Notes: generated from the sequence alone by a model not told the origin. DNA of 64,000 nucleotides from Gallionella sp. (GCA_030682375.1 JAUXOL010000022.1:124001-188000); one strand, 5' to 3'; counted from the stretch's first letter, positions 20,863 through 30,710 are shown. A program made the numbers and translations.

Positions 20863-21948
20863 CTAGATGCTATCTTCCGCCATCGCGGCGAGTTGTTCGG
20901 CCTGGTGCTCGGCCATCAGCGCACCGGTCAGCTCGGAAATGTCGCCGTCCATGATCGCATCCATCTTGTACAGCGTGAGGTTGATGCGATGATCGGTGAC
21001 GCGGCCCTGCGGGTAGTTGTAGGTGCGAATGCGTTCGGAGCGGTCGCCACTGCCGACCAGGCTCTTGCGTTCGGCAGCGATCTTGGCATTTTGTTCGCGC
21101 ACTTGCGCGTCCATGATGCGGGCGGCCAGCACGCGCATCGCTTGCGCTTTGTTCTGGTGTTGCGAACGGCCGTCCTGGCATTCGACCACGACGCCGGTCG
21201 GCAGGTGGGTGATGCGCACGGCGGAGTCGGTCTTGTTGATGTGCTGGCCGCCCGCGCCGCTGGCACGGAAGGTGTCGATGCGCAGGTCGGCGGGATTCAG
21301 CGTGACTTCGTCCACGTCGTCCACTTCCGGCATCACCGCGACAGTGCAGGCAGATGTATGCACACGGCCCTGCGTCTCGGTCGCGGGCACGCGCTGCACG
21401 CGGTGCGCGCCCGATTCGAACTTCAGCACCGAATACGCGCCCTGGCCGACGATGCGGGCGATGACTTCCTTGTAGCCGCCCATTTCGCCGGGGCTCTCGG
21501 AGATGATCTCGACCTGCCAGCGTTTGCGTTCGGCGTAGCGCGAGTACATGCGGAACAGGTCGCCCGCGAACAATGCGGCCTCGTCGCCGCCGGTGCCGGC
21601 GCGAACTTCGAGGAACACGCTGCGTTCGTCGTTGGGGTCTTTCGGCAGCAACTGCACCTGCAACTCGTCATTCAGCTGCGTCAGCTTCGCTTCGCCTTCG
21701 GCGATTTCGGCCTCGGCGAATTCGCGCATTTCCGGGTCGCCCGCCATTTCCTTCGCGGTATCGATGTCGGCGAGACAAGTCTGGTAGGCGTGGTACAGCG
21801 ACACCACCGGCTCCAGCTCGGCGCGCTCGCGGCTGAGCTTGCGGAACTGGTCCATGTCCTTCGTGGCCTCTTCAGTGCTCAGCAGCTGGTCGACCTCGTG
21901 CAGGCGCTCGCTCAGTTGAGCGAGCTTGGCGGCGATATTGGGTTTCAT
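20863..21948 (-). CDS. prfA: Peptide chain release factor 1
   Basis: A 361-residue class I release factor for UAA/UAG. The catalytic G233-G-Q235 lies in [14 protein letters not shown], and the RF1-type codon-recognition tripeptide P188-A-T190 in [17 protein letters not shown]. The start overlaps the hemA stop by 4 bases (ATGA). Confidence 0.97.
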   Translation of the reverse strand: MKPNIAAKLAQLSERLHEVDQLLSTEEATKDMDQFRKLSRERAELEPVVSLYHAYQTCLADIDTAKEMAGDPEMREFAEAEIAEGEAKLTQLNDELQVQLLPKDPNDERSVFLEVRAGTGGDEAALFAGDLFRMYSRYAERKRWQVEIISESPGEMGGYKEVIARIVGQGAYSVLKFESGAHRVQRVPATETQGRVHTSACTVAVMPEVDDVDEVTLNPADLRIDTFRASGAGGQHINKTDSAVRITHLPTGVVVECQDGRSQHQNKAQAMRVLAARIMDAQVREQNAKIAAERKSLVGSGDRSERIRTYNYPQGRVTDHRINLTLYKMDAIMDGDISELTGALMAEHQAEQLAAMAEDSI

Positions 21949-23198
21949 TCGTCGGTGTGCAGGTGGTAAAGGCGATGAATCACTTCGAGGAAGTTCTCGC
22001 GATCATTGCCTTGCACCTGGTTCAGCGCGTGGGTAGGCGCGTGCAGGAATTTGTTGGTCAGGCCGCTGCTCAAGGCTTCCAGCACCTTCTCCGGATGCTC
22101 GCCCTTGGACAGCAGCTTCAGCGCCTTTTCCATCTCGTGGCGGCGGTTGCGCTCGGCGTGGTCGCGCAGCGCGCGTATGGTCGGCACCACTTCGCGCGAC
22201 TCCATCCAGTGGATGAAGTCGGACACGCCGGAGTCGATGATGACCTCGGCTTCTTTGACCGCGCTCTGGCGCGCGTCGAGACCGTCCTTCACCACTTCGG
22301 CGATGTCGTCCACGGTATACAGGAACACGTCGTTCAACTCGGCGACTTCGGCTTCCACGTCGCGTGGCACGGCCAGATCGACGATGAACAGCGGCTTGTG
22401 CTTGCGCTGTTTCAGCGCGCGCTCGACCATACCTTTGCCCAAGATGGGCAGCTGGCTGGCGGTGCAGGTGACGATGATGTCGTGGTGCGCGAGCTGTTCG
22501 GGCAACTCGGTCAGCGTGATCGCGTGGCCGTTGATGCGGCGAGCCAGCGTCTGCGCGCGCTCCAGCGTGCGGTTGGCAACGGTGATGTGCTGCGGATTGC
22601 GCGCGGCAAAGTGTACCGCGTTCAGTTCGATCATTTCGCCCGCGCCGATGAACAGCACTTTCTGTTCGGCGATGCTGGGGAAGATACGCTCGGCCAGCTT
22701 GACCGCGGCGGCGGCCATCGACACCAGGTTCGCGCCGATCTCGGTCTGGGTGCGCACATCCTTGGCGACCGAGAAGGTGCGCTGGAACAGCTTGTGCAGC
22801 AAGAAGCCCAGCGTACCGGCCTCTTCGGCCTGGCGCACCGCTTGCTTCATCTGGCCCAAGATCTGAGGCTCGCCCAGCACCATCGAGTCCAGCCCGCTGG
22901 CGACACGGAACGAATGCTTCACCGCCTGCTCGCGCGGCAGCGTGTAGAGATAGGGGTCGATATCCTTGCGCGGCAGCTGGTGGTACTGCGCCAGCCAGTC
23001 TATCGCCAGCTCCGGCTTGGCCGCGTTGCAGTACAGCTCGGTGCGGTTGCAGGTGGACAGGATCGCGGCTTCCTTGGCCGCGCCATTCTCGACCAGGTCG
23101 CGCAACGCGCTATCCATCCCGTCCACATTGAACGCGACTTGTTCGCGCACGGCGAGCGGCGCGGTCTGGTGATTGATGCCAAAGGCGAACAACTGCAT
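21945..23198 (-). CDS. hemA: Glutamyl-tRNA reductase
   Basis: A 417-residue enzyme converting Glu-tRNA to glutamate-1-semialdehyde, the first step of C5 haem synthesis. The active-site cysteine is C50 in [11 protein letters not shown]. The NADPH-binding region is [12 protein letters not shown] and the dimerisation domain ends the protein. The start is at 23198 ([15 protein letters not shown]), the canonical N-terminus. The open frame upstream to 23330 is not family-like. Confidence 0.96.
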   Translation of the reverse strand: MQLFAFGINHQTAPLAVREQVAFNVDGMDSALRDLVENGAAKEAAILSTCNRTELYCNAAKPELAIDWLAQYHQLPRKDIDPYLYTLPREQAVKHSFRVASGLDSMVLGEPQILGQMKQAVRQAEEAGTLGFLLHKLFQRTFSVAKDVRTQTEIGANLVSMAAAAVKLAERIFPSIAEQKVLFIGAGEMIELNAVHFAARNPQHITVANRTLERAQTLARRINGHAITLTELPEQLAHHDIIVTCTASQLPILGKGMVERALKQRKHKPLFIVDLAVPRDVEAEVAELNDVFLYTVDDIAEVVKDGLDARQSAVKEAEVIIDSGVSDFIHWMESREVVPTIRALRDHAERNRRHEMEKALKLLSKGEHPEKVLEALSSGLTNKFLHAPTHALNQVQGNDRENFLEVIHRLYHLHTDE

Positions 23199-23347
23199 CT
23201 TGATATTCGGCGGGGCCAAAGCGAAAAAACGGTTGCGGATTATAGTCGTAACGGAGGGGCAGCGCCATCCGGCGGGATTTGCATCATCTATTGCTGATAT
23301 GGCGAGAATAGCTTCGGCAGGGCGATCCATGTTTTATACAATGCCGC

Positions 23348-23731
23348 ATGAAACCAAAAACCTCCCTCTGCCCCTGCGGCGCGCCCGATTACACCGCTTG
23401 CTGCGGTCGTTACCTCGGCGGCATCCCCGCGCCGGACGCAGAGGCGCTGATGCGCTCGCGCTACAGCGCCTATGTGCTGAAGCTGGAACCCTATCTGCTT
23501 GAGACCTGGCATCCCTCGACCCGGCCGGCATCCCTCGATCTGGCCGCCGACAACATCAAATGGCTGGAGCTGGAAGTGAAGAAACACTCACCGGGAAGCG
23601 AAGGCTGCGCGACGGTCGAGTTCGTCGCACGCTACAAGGTCGGCGGACGCGCCCAGCGGCTGCACGAGCTCAGCCGCTTCGTGTTCGAGGATGGACGGTG
23701 GTATTACGTGGACGGGGAATTCGAAGAGTAG
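23348..23731 (+). CDS. YchJ/UPF0225 family protein with SEC-C-like zinc motif
   Basis: A 127-residue small protein beginning with a cysteine cluster (SLCPCGAPDYTACCGRYL) of SEC-C type, followed by the YchJ body (LMRSRYSAYV, LETWHPSTRP) and the C-terminal RWYYVDGEF. The family probably binds zinc, and its cellular role is not settled. It is a single plus-strand gene divergent from hemA and convergent with the ParA-like gene. Confidence 0.88.
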   Translation: MKPKTSLCPCGAPDYTACCGRYLGGIPAPDAEALMRSRYSAYVLKLEPYLLETWHPSTRPASLDLAADNIKWLELEVKKHSPGSEGCATVEFVARYKVGGRAQRLHELSRFVFEDGRWYYVDGEFEE

Positions 23732-23749
23732 CGTAACGCCGGGCACCGA

Positions 23750-24382
23750 TCAGACGCTGTCTTGATCGCTCTTTTCCTTGGGCGGCTCTATTAACCCCAG
23801 CACCTGCCAGGCCAGGCGGCGGCATACATTGTTCAGCGCGGTCGGCAGTTCCGGCGGAACCTGGGTTTCCAGCAGCAGCTTGCTGGAGCTGACGCTGTAG
23901 ATCGGCTCCAGCAGACGCGGACGATAGTCCCGCATCAATTCATCGAGCGTGCGCTCGGCCGCCAGCTGCTGCCACGGATTGGTCGGCCACTGCGACGGGA
24001 TGCCCCAGGCATTGGGGAACGCATCGAGGTCGTTGCGCACCGTACGGATGTCTTCATGGGAATCGCGGAAGGGCAGCAGCACCAGTTCCGACATCTCGTA
24101 GAACTTGCGGTCCATCTCAGGGCGGTTGCCGCCGCCGTCGATCACGCCTATCCAGTCCGGCAGGGATGCGAGCTTCTCGACGATCTTCTCGAATTTCTCC
24201 GGCGAGCGCCCGTCGAGTGCAGTGTAGCGGCGTCCGGCTCGCTCCAGAGGTTCGCGCAGGCTATCGGTGAGCACTGCGATGGATCGTTTGCCGAGCAGCC
24301 CGAAACCGTGGCAAAGCATGTGGGTGATGCTGGTCTTGCCTGTTCCACCCTTGTTGCCGATCACGCAGATCATTCTTTTCAT
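23750..24382 (-). CDS. ParA/MinD-like P-loop ATPase (orphan)
   Basis: A 210-residue deviant-Walker ATPase with K11-GGTGKT-S18 (the MinD/ParA signature lysine followed by the P-loop) and a switch region VIDGGGNRPEMD. The usual D-x-D/P of ParA switch II is replaced by DGGG. No ParB or parS-like gene is adjacent, so plasmid or chromosome partition is unlikely. It is the last gene of the signalling run 28961-23750, 70 bases after the receiver-TPR gene, and may position a signalling or surface complex. That role is inference. Confidence 0.8.
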   Translation of the reverse strand: MKRMICVIGNKGGTGKTSITHMLCHGFGLLGKRSIAVLTDSLREPLERAGRRYTALDGRSPEKFEKIVEKLASLPDWIGVIDGGGNRPEMDRKFYEMSELVLLPFRDSHEDIRTVRNDLDAFPNAWGIPSQWPTNPWQQLAAERTLDELMRDYRPRLLEPIYSVSSSKLLLETQVPPELPTALNNVCRRLAWQVLGLIEPPKEKSDQDSV

Positions 24383-24452
24383 GTGCTTCTCCGTCGCGAT
24401 TTCCGGCGGAACGAGCCCGCAGGTCCGGTTCCGTCGCTCAGACTTCTCGCGG

Positions 24453-26072
24453 TCACACGCTCAAAGCGTCCAGTGCAGCCTGCACCTGTCCGCACCACTT
24501 TTCCTGTGGATCGAGCTCGGCGACGCGCGCCAGACAATCCCGCGCGATCTGCATCAACTCGTCGTTCACGCTATTCTGGCGCATCGCCAGCACGGCGACG
24601 TTGGCCAGATTGACCATGATGCGCTTGTTGTTCGGCAACAGGATGCGCGCCTCGCGCAGCAGCTGGATGGCCTCGTCGAGCTTGCCTTCTTTGGCGAGCA
24701 TCACCGCGCGGTTGTTCGATTCGACGACTTCCTGGCGCGACTGGGTGATTAGTTCCTCGCCCTTGCCGTGCATACCGGCCTGATCGTACAGTTCGCCGAC
24801 CTGCACCAGCAGGCTGGCGTTCTCGTGGTTGTTCTTGACCAGCGCCTGGGCCATGTTGTCGGCCGCTTCCTTGTTGCCGGTGGACAGGAACAGCTGCGTG
24901 GCTTCCAGCATGACGCTGGCGGGAAGGGCGCTGTCCGAACCGGTGACCGCAGCTAGTTCCCGCGCCAGCCTCAGCGCGTTGTTGTGATCACCGGACTTGC
25001 TGTAGACCGAGCCCTCGAGGACCTTGGCATGCAAACGGATCTCGTGGCTCTCGAATTCCTGGCTGACGTTCTTCAGCACCTGCAATGCCTCGGACGGGAT
25101 GCCCTTGTCCGAACACACGCGAGCCAGATTGAGATAGACGGAGGGCGCCTTGTGGATGGAATGCTCGCCCAGCTTGATGGTTTTGCGGAAAGCGTTGGCC
25201 GCGGTGTCGAGGTCGCCGCGCTTCTGCGCCATTTCGCCGAGGTTGCGCTGCCGGATGACCGAGGTCGGCGACAGTTCGACGCTGCGCGCCAACACGTTCT
25301 GCGCCTCGTCCAGATTGCCCTGGCTCTCGTAAGTCTTGGCGAGCCAGTCATGCGCTTCCAGATAAGCCGGATTGGCGCGTATGACCTCGCGGAACAGCTG
25401 CTGTGCCAACTCCATCTCGCCGCGCAGGAAGGCCACCTTGCCCAGGCCGGTCTTGGCCCAGGGCACGTCGCGCTTGGCCAGTATCTGGTTGAACACCTGG
25501 CTGGCCAGGTCGTAATGCCCCATCGTCATCAGCGTGGAGGTCTTGATGCGCAGCAATTCGGCGGTGTTGGTCTGTGGAGTGGCCAGCAGCCGGTCGCACA
25601 GCGAGACGGTCAGCGCATGATTCTTCGCGCGCACCGCCTGCTCGACATTGACGAGGGCCGCCTTCTTCGCCAGCACCTTTTCCAGACGGCTGCGCATCGT
25701 CGCCTCGTTGACCGGCTTGATGATGTAGTCGTCCGGCATGTGCTCCGCGGCGCCGAACACCAGATCCGATGTCTTCTCTGCGGTGATGATGATCCAGGCG
25801 GTCGCCAGGCCGATCAGGTTGCGGTACTTGCCTTCCTCGAGTATCTGCAATCCGTTCTTGCCGGTCCCGAGGTTGTAATCGCACAGCACGACGTCGTAGC
25901 GATTCTTCTCCATGAAGGCGATCGCCTCGTTCGCGTTGGTCGCGGTATCGATGTTCTTGCCGCCGAATATCCTGAGCATCTCGCGCATCATCGAGCGCAT
26001 ACCCTGAAAGTCGTCGACGATCAGGTAATTCTTGCCGACGAACAGCGGGGTGGTGTCTTTGACCTCGTACAT
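24453..26072 (-). CDS. Response regulator: receiver domain plus TPR repeats
   Basis: A 539-residue protein. Residues about 14-135 are a receiver domain with the acidic pair D20-D21, phospho-acceptor D65 (VVLCDYNLG), T97 and K119 (DDYIIKP), all intact. Residues about 170-520 are tetratricopeptide repeats, seen as recurring A-x3-Y/F-A-P helices such as AYLEAHDWLAKTYESQGNLDEAQ. There is no DNA-binding or enzymatic output, so the output is probably protein-protein contact through the TPRs. It lies 19 bases after the histidine kinase gene, its likely partner. Confidence 0.88.
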   Translation of the reverse strand: MYEVKDTTPLFVGKNYLIVDDFQGMRSMMREMLRIFGGKNIDTATNANEAIAFMEKNRYDVVLCDYNLGTGKNGLQILEEGKYRNLIGLATAWIIITAEKTSDLVFGAAEHMPDDYIIKPVNEATMRSRLEKVLAKKAALVNVEQAVRAKNHALTVSLCDRLLATPQTNTAELLRIKTSTLMTMGHYDLASQVFNQILAKRDVPWAKTGLGKVAFLRGEMELAQQLFREVIRANPAYLEAHDWLAKTYESQGNLDEAQNVLARSVELSPTSVIRQRNLGEMAQKRGDLDTAANAFRKTIKLGEHSIHKAPSVYLNLARVCSDKGIPSEALQVLKNVSQEFESHEIRLHAKVLEGSVYSKSGDHNNALRLARELAAVTGSDSALPASVMLEATQLFLSTGNKEAADNMAQALVKNNHENASLLVQVGELYDQAGMHGKGEELITQSRQEVVESNNRAVMLAKEGKLDEAIQLLREARILLPNNKRIMVNLANVAVLAMRQNSVNDELMQIARDCLARVAELDPQEKWCGQVQAALDALSV

Positions 26073-26091
26073 GGGATTCCTCGATGCGAGC

Positions 26092-26775
26092 CTATGGAAG
26101 CCTCAGGATGAAACAACCGCCGCCGAAGGCGCCGCCGTTCTCCAGCTGCATGGAACCGGTCTTCCCCCGATTCTGGTGGAGCTTGGCCACCATCGACGAG
26201 AAATAAAGACCGAGGCCGGTGCTGCCGGAGGCGAAATTCACGCCCTTGTTGACCGCATCGCCGGCTTCGAGCACCTGGTTCGGATAGCCTCTGCCGTTAT
26301 CCTCGACGCGCATCACCAGCTCGCCGTCCTCTTCCTTCGCCACGAGCCGCAGCTTGTCCTTGGTGTAATGGGAAGCGTTGTTCAGCGCATGGGCGATCAC
26401 ACCAGCGACCAACTCATGGTCGAAATACCAGTACAACTCCTCGTCACAGTCGATATCCAGCGTGATGCCGAGATAATCCAGCAGGCTCTTGTTCTGATCG
26501 GCGACCTCGCGAACGAATTCGCCGATGGAGTTCTCCGCCAGATCGAAGGGATAGAACTCGTTGCCGACCTTGTAGATCGCCAGCATCTGCAGCAGATTGT
26601 CGTTGACTCGCTGAACCTCGTACAGCATGGGTGCGGCCTCGCGCTGGGCTGCAGGTTCTAGCTTGGTGATGTTGTCGTCGAGGAACCGGATCAGCACGCT
26701 GATCGAGTTCTTCATGTCATGGATCGCCGAAGCGAGGAACGCCGAAATGTCTGGTGCGGTTTCTTTGTTTTCCAT
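26092..26775 (-). CDS. Soluble sensor-less histidine kinase
   Basis: A 227-residue kinase without membrane helices or a recognisable sensor domain. The phospho-acceptor is H19 in the H-box SAIHDMKNSIS. The HATPase region carries an N-box (IAHALNNASHYT), a G1 box (VEDNGRGYP) and a G2 box (GSTGLGLYF). Input probably comes from a partner protein. It lies directly upstream of the receiver-TPR gene and 108 bases after the HPt-HD-GYP gene. Confidence 0.88.
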   Translation of the reverse strand: MENKETAPDISAFLASAIHDMKNSISVLIRFLDDNITKLEPAAQREAAPMLYEVQRVNDNLLQMLAIYKVGNEFYPFDLAENSIGEFVREVADQNKSLLDYLGITLDIDCDEELYWYFDHELVAGVIAHALNNASHYTKDKLRLVAKEEDGELVMRVEDNGRGYPNQVLEAGDAVNKGVNFASGSTGLGLYFSSMVAKLHQNRGKTGSMQLENGGAFGGGCFILRLP

Positions 26776-26883
26776 GATGATCGTGGTCCGGTGACTGACT
26801 TCAGAATTTTCAAGCGCGGGGGCGGATTGTACGGAGGACAGGGATGTTTTGCCAGCGCCCCCGCCCCCCGAAAGCCGTCCGCT

Positions 26884-27999
26884 CTATTGTTCGAGCATAT
26901 GCCGGATCACGCCGTTGAACGGCTCTATCCATTCCGGCGCGAACTGCCGGTCGCAGGCGTTGACCTCGGCGATCGCGCGCAGCACCGAGCGCTTGTGGCC
27001 GCGCGAGCTGTGCTTCAGCGTGACGGCCTCGAAGGCATCGACGATAGCGAGGATCTTGGCACCGGCGCAGATCGCGTCGCCGCGCAGCCCGTCCGGATAA
27101 CCCGAGCCGTCCCACTTCTCATGGTGCTGCCGCACGATCTGCGCCGCCTCCTGCCAACCGTCCATGCGATCAAGCAGGTCGGCGGTCAAACCCGGATGGG
27201 TATGCAGCCTGTTGTGCTCCGTCTTGCTCATCTTGCCGACCTTCAGCCATATCGACTCGGGCAGGAACATCATGCCCACATCGTGCATACAGGCGGCCGC
27301 TTCCAGTTGCACCGCATCCACAGGGGAGCCTGCCGCACGGTTGGTGTCCAGCGCCAGCTGCAACACCCGCGCGGTGCGTCCGGCGAACAACGGCGAACGG
27401 GCCTCGAATTGCTGCGCCAGCGCATGGAAGAGCTGCAAGTCGGCAGCCCGATCGCCGACATGGCTGACCGGCGCCAATGCCGGTACCGGCGGCTGCTCGC
27501 TCAGGGTGTGCAGCACGGCTCGCGGCTGGAAGCCGGTCACGGATTTGATCAGCTGTATCGCGGTGGCATCTATATCCTGCGGGCCGGCCAGGCTGATCTG
27601 CTCCAGTCCTTCTACCAGCGTGACCAGCCGCAGATGCTCGATCGAACGCCCGGCCAGCAAGGCCTCCGTCGCCAGCTCCAGCCTGTCCAACGCGAGCAAC
27701 ATCACCTCGCCCAGCAGCGACGAATAAGCGATCTCGCCGGAGCGAAGGCGCGTCAGCATAGACTCGATCGGATGCACGATCAGCACCGCGGTCTCGACCC
27801 GGCACAGCGCAGCGTCGCCCTTGATGTTGTGCAAAGAACGGAAGATGTCGGCCACGACCACTCGATTGGCGGGCTCCCTGCCAAGACGCGCCATATCGCG
27901 CTCTATATTCGGAACATAGTCTGTCAGGGCATCGAAGAATTCATGCAACGCCTCCGGATCGAGGATCTCGGGGCGGGTCAGCAGCTGGATATTGGTCAT
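26884..27999 (-). CDS. HPt domain fused to a degenerate HD-GYP domain
   Basis: A 371-residue protein. Residues about 10-115 form a histidine phosphotransfer domain with H57-N-I-K-G-D-A63. Residues about 195-350 form an HD-GYP domain: the HD pair is H239-D240, then H268 in THPGL, H292-H-E294 and G298-S-G-Y-P302. Two usual residues are changed. The first histidine (AGHSxRV in the family) is R208 in AGRTARV, and HDxGK reads HDVGM. Active HD-GYP proteins hydrolyse cyclic-di-GMP, but the altered metal site may have weakened or lost that activity here. The fusion suggests phosphorelay from the adjacent kinase. Confidence 0.85.
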   Translation of the reverse strand: MTNIQLLTRPEILDPEALHEFFDALTDYVPNIERDMARLGREPANRVVVADIFRSLHNIKGDAALCRVETAVLIVHPIESMLTRLRSGEIAYSSLLGEVMLLALDRLELATEALLAGRSIEHLRLVTLVEGLEQISLAGPQDIDATAIQLIKSVTGFQPRAVLHTLSEQPPVPALAPVSHVGDRAADLQLFHALAQQFEARSPLFAGRTARVLQLALDTNRAAGSPVDAVQLEAAACMHDVGMMFLPESIWLKVGKMSKTEHNRLHTHPGLTADLLDRMDGWQEAAQIVRQHHEKWDGSGYPDGLRGDAICAGAKILAIVDAFEAVTLKHSSRGHKRSVLRAIAEVNACDRQFAPEWIEPFNGVIRHMLEQ

Positions 28000-28031
28000 G
28001 TCGTCATACCTTTAGTTGTGCCGACCTCGGA

Positions 28032-28961
28032 TCATCGGGTCGGCTGTTTCCGGTCATTGCCTGTTCCGGCGTTCATCGCCTCTATCGCTTCCTTCAACGT
28101 CATGGCGGCAGCCCTGGGATCGCTGTTGCCCACGGTCGCCACACCACCGGCGTTGACCCCCTTTCCGCTGCCCGGATACAGTTTCACCGATACGGAAGAG
28201 GACTGCTCCGCTTTTTTCAATGCATCGAGTCGCGCCTCAAGTTCTGCGTTCTTTTGCCGCAAGGCTTCGACTTCGGTCATGGGAACTTGGGAGGCCGGCG
28301 CGGCTGCCGTCACGGACGAGGCCGCCGAGGCCGCATGCGGAACAGCCGAAGCCGCATCCGTATCGACAGGGGCCGAGACTGCCGATATCCCGGATGCGGC
28401 CTCAGACACACCGGCCAGCACATCGGATGCAGCCTCGGGCGCACTGACCGGCATGATGATGGGGAGCGGCGCGTCGCTGGCATGCTTGTCTTCGATCAAC
28501 TCGGTGACATCGGTCTCCGCATCGGGCGACGACCGGGCTATCGTCCAGGCGGCATAACCGAACACGATCAGCAACAGCGCCAGCAGCAGAACTCCGACCG
28601 CGAGCAGGTTGAGGCGCCTGGCCGGAGGTGCATCGCCCTGCTCCTCACCTTCCGGCAAGGGGACAGGCTTCCAGAAAATCGCCGTCAAGCCGGATTTCAT
28701 CCGCAGCAGCACGCCCATCCAGCGGCGAGTCGCTCCCGGAGCGGCCGCATCCGGCTCCGGGCTTTCCGCCGATGCCGATACTGCCTCCTCCGATGCCGCC
28801 CCGGCCTCTGCAGACGCCGGGACTTCCGCCTTGAACGGCTGCGGCGGCTTGATCCGCCCGATCAGCGCAGCGATTTGCGCCTTGATCCGCGCGAGTGCGC
28901 CGGGCACGGCTTCGGCATCGCCCTCGGCGGCAGGTTTTTTCTTCCAGAACTTCAGGTTCAT
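28032..28961 (-). CDS. Single-pass membrane protein with Ala-rich linkers and coiled coil
   Basis: A 309-residue protein I do not recognise. A basic N-terminus (MNLKFWKKKP) and an Ala/Glu/Pro-rich cytoplasmic part precede one helix (LLAVGVLLLALLLIVFGYAAW, around residue 130). A long Ala/Ser-rich periplasmic linker and a short coiled coil (MTEVEALRQKNAELEARLDALKKAE) follow. The ATG at 28961 is chosen because the upstream frame is antisense to the rsuA promoter region and not protein-like. It lies 32 bases upstream of the HPt-HD-GYP gene and may be the membrane member of that cluster. Confidence 0.7.
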   Translation of the reverse strand: MNLKFWKKKPAAEGDAEAVPGALARIKAQIAALIGRIKPPQPFKAEVPASAEAGAASEEAVSASAESPEPDAAAPGATRRWMGVLLRMKSGLTAIFWKPVPLPEGEEQGDAPPARRLNLLAVGVLLLALLLIVFGYAAWTIARSSPDAETDVTELIEDKHASDAPLPIIMPVSAPEAASDVLAGVSEAASGISAVSAPVDTDAASAVPHAASAASSVTAAAPASQVPMTEVEALRQKNAELEARLDALKKAEQSSSVSVKLYPGSGKGVNAGGVATVGNSDPRAAAMTLKEAIEAMNAGTGNDRKQPTR

Positions 28962-29082
28962 CGTGACTCCATAGTCTGCGACATTCGCAGCCTGTCCATG
29001 CAACAGCATATTGTGCGCCGCCCGCAGCGTCAAACGCGCCCGTATCGTTCGACTCTCCGGCCAACTCTGATAAAGTGCCGAC

Positions 29083-29793
29083 ATGAGCAAAATGAGTCTG
29101 GATCGCATGCTGCAATCGCAGGGTTTCGGCACCCGCAAGTGGTGCGCCGAGCTGGTCGCCGACGGCGAAGTGAACATCAATGGGAAAGCCGTCACCGACA
29201 GCCGCGCCTCCGTTGAAACGGAGGGGCTGAGCTTCACGGTATACGGCGAAGAGTGGCGTTACCGCGAGCATCTCTACATCGCGCTGAACAAGCCGACCAA
29301 TTACGAGTGTTCGCGCAAACCCAGCCATCATCCCGGCGTGCTGACGCTGATGCCCGAGCAGTTCGTCCGCCGCGACATCCAGCCGGTGGGGCGACTGGAT
29401 CACGACACCACCGGCCTGTTGCTGCTGTCCGACGACGGCCCGTTCATCCATCGCCAGTCGTCGCCGAAACATCACGTGCCCAAGCTCTATGTCGCGACGA
29501 CGCACGACCCGGTGACGCCGCAACTGGTCGCGCAACTGCTGTCCGGCGTAAAGCTGCACGACGAGCCTGCACCGCTGGCGGCGGTGACTTGCCGCCAGCT
29601 GGACGAGCGCCGTATCGAAATCGTGCTGGAGCAGGGCAAATACCACCAGGTCAAGCGCATGCTGGCCGCCGCCGAGAACCATTGCACCGCGCTGTGCCGC
29701 ACGCAGATCGGCGAACTGAAGCTGGCCGATCTGGGCTTGGCCGAGGGCGAGTGGTGCTATCTGGAACCGGCGCAGCTCGAACTGTTGAAGTAG
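29083..29793 (+). CDS. rsuA: 16S rRNA pseudouridine synthase, RsuA type
   Basis: A 236-residue RsuA/RluB/E/F-family enzyme. An S4 RNA-binding domain (SLDRMLQSQGFGTRKWCAELV) is followed by the catalytic domain with PVGRLDHDTTGLLLLSDDG, where the aspartate after RL is catalytic. The C-terminal KYHQVKRMLAAAENH is typical. The size and sequence favour RsuA (16S U516), but paralogues in the family are hard to separate by eye. It is convergent with the DMT transporter, with 4 bases between the stops. Confidence 0.85.
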   Translation: MSKMSLDRMLQSQGFGTRKWCAELVADGEVNINGKAVTDSRASVETEGLSFTVYGEEWRYREHLYIALNKPTNYECSRKPSHHPGVLTLMPEQFVRRDIQPVGRLDHDTTGLLLLSDDGPFIHRQSSPKHHVPKLYVATTHDPVTPQLVAQLLSGVKLHDEPAPLAAVTCRQLDERRIEIVLEQGKYHQVKRMLAAAENHCTALCRTQIGELKLADLGLAEGEWCYLEPAQLELLK

Positions 29794-29797
29794 CGAA

Positions 29798-30685
29798 TCA
29801 ACCGCGCCGCATCAGCGCATAGGTCCAGCTCTCGCCCCAGCGGTGCAGGCACAGCCCCAGCAGGATGCTCGCCGTGCCCAGCCACACCTGCGGCAGCACT
29901 GCCTCGTCGTTCAGGCCATGTCCCAGCAATAAGGCCATCACCGGCGTGATCAGCGTAATCAGCGCAATCCGCCCCGCCTCCATGTGCTTGATCATGTAGT
30001 AGTACAGCGCGAAGCCCAGCACCGAGCCGACCGCGCCCAGATACACCGTCGCCGCCACCGCGCGAACCGGCAGGTCGTCCGGCCAATGCCCGTCCGCCAG
30101 CCACCACGATGCAAAGAACAGCGGCAGCGCCACCGCCAGACTGCCCAGCGTCGTCGCCAGTGGCGGGCTGTCGTCGCCGATGCGCTTCAATCCCACCAGC
30201 CCGAGCGACTGCAACAGCACCGCGAACAGCAACGCGACCAAGCCGATACCCGCGCCAGCGCCGAGCTCGATGCCGCCGCGAAACACCAGCAGCAGGCCCA
30301 GCAAGCCGAGCATCATCCCGCCGAGCTTGCTGGGTGTCAGCGATTCCTCCTTCAACCACAGCGCGGCACCCAAGCTGGTCAGCAACGGCGACAGCCCGAA
30401 CAGCACCGAGATCATGCCGGAACTGACGAACTGCGCGGACCAGTAGGTCAGCGCCATCGCGCCGAACATGGAGAGGCCGCTGACCAGATAGGCCAGGCGC
30501 GCCTTGCGGTGCAGCGGGATGCGCACGCGCAGCGCCGCCAGCAACACGATGCACAGCAGCACACCGAGCGCCATGCGCGAGAACACCGCAAAGCTGGAAC
30601 CCAGTCCCTGTGCGCTCCATGAGATTGCGAGCGGCGTGGTGGACCAGATCAGGATCACCGAAACGAAAGCGGCTGGGAGCGACAT
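29798..30685 (-). CDS. EamA/DMT-family transporter
   Basis: A 295-residue inner-membrane protein with about ten helices in two EamA repeats (first repeat FVSVILIWSTTPLA to MLGLLGLLLVFRGG, second LVALLFAVLLQSLGLVG to ASILLGLCLHRWGE). The family exports metabolites or amino acids, and the substrate is unknown here. The start at 30685 is supported by GGAGAAGG just before the ATG. The open frame further upstream crosses a terminator-like hairpin and is rejected. Confidence 0.85.
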   Translation of the reverse strand: MSLPAAFVSVILIWSTTPLAISWSAQGLGSSFAVFSRMALGVLLCIVLLAALRVRIPLHRKARLAYLVSGLSMFGAMALTYWSAQFVSSGMISVLFGLSPLLTSLGAALWLKEESLTPSKLGGMMLGLLGLLLVFRGGIELGAGAGIGLVALLFAVLLQSLGLVGLKRIGDDSPPLATTLGSLAVALPLFFASWWLADGHWPDDLPVRAVAATVYLGAVGSVLGFALYYYMIKHMEAGRIALITLITPVMALLLGHGLNDEAVLPQVWLGTASILLGLCLHRWGESWTYALMRRG

Positions 30686-30710
30686 ATCCTTCTCCAAACG
30701 AATGAAACGA

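Noticed and set aside
23750..24382. Chromosome or plasmid partition parA
   Set aside because: No parB partner or parS-like repeats adjoin it, the switch II region is atypical, and it clusters with signalling genes.
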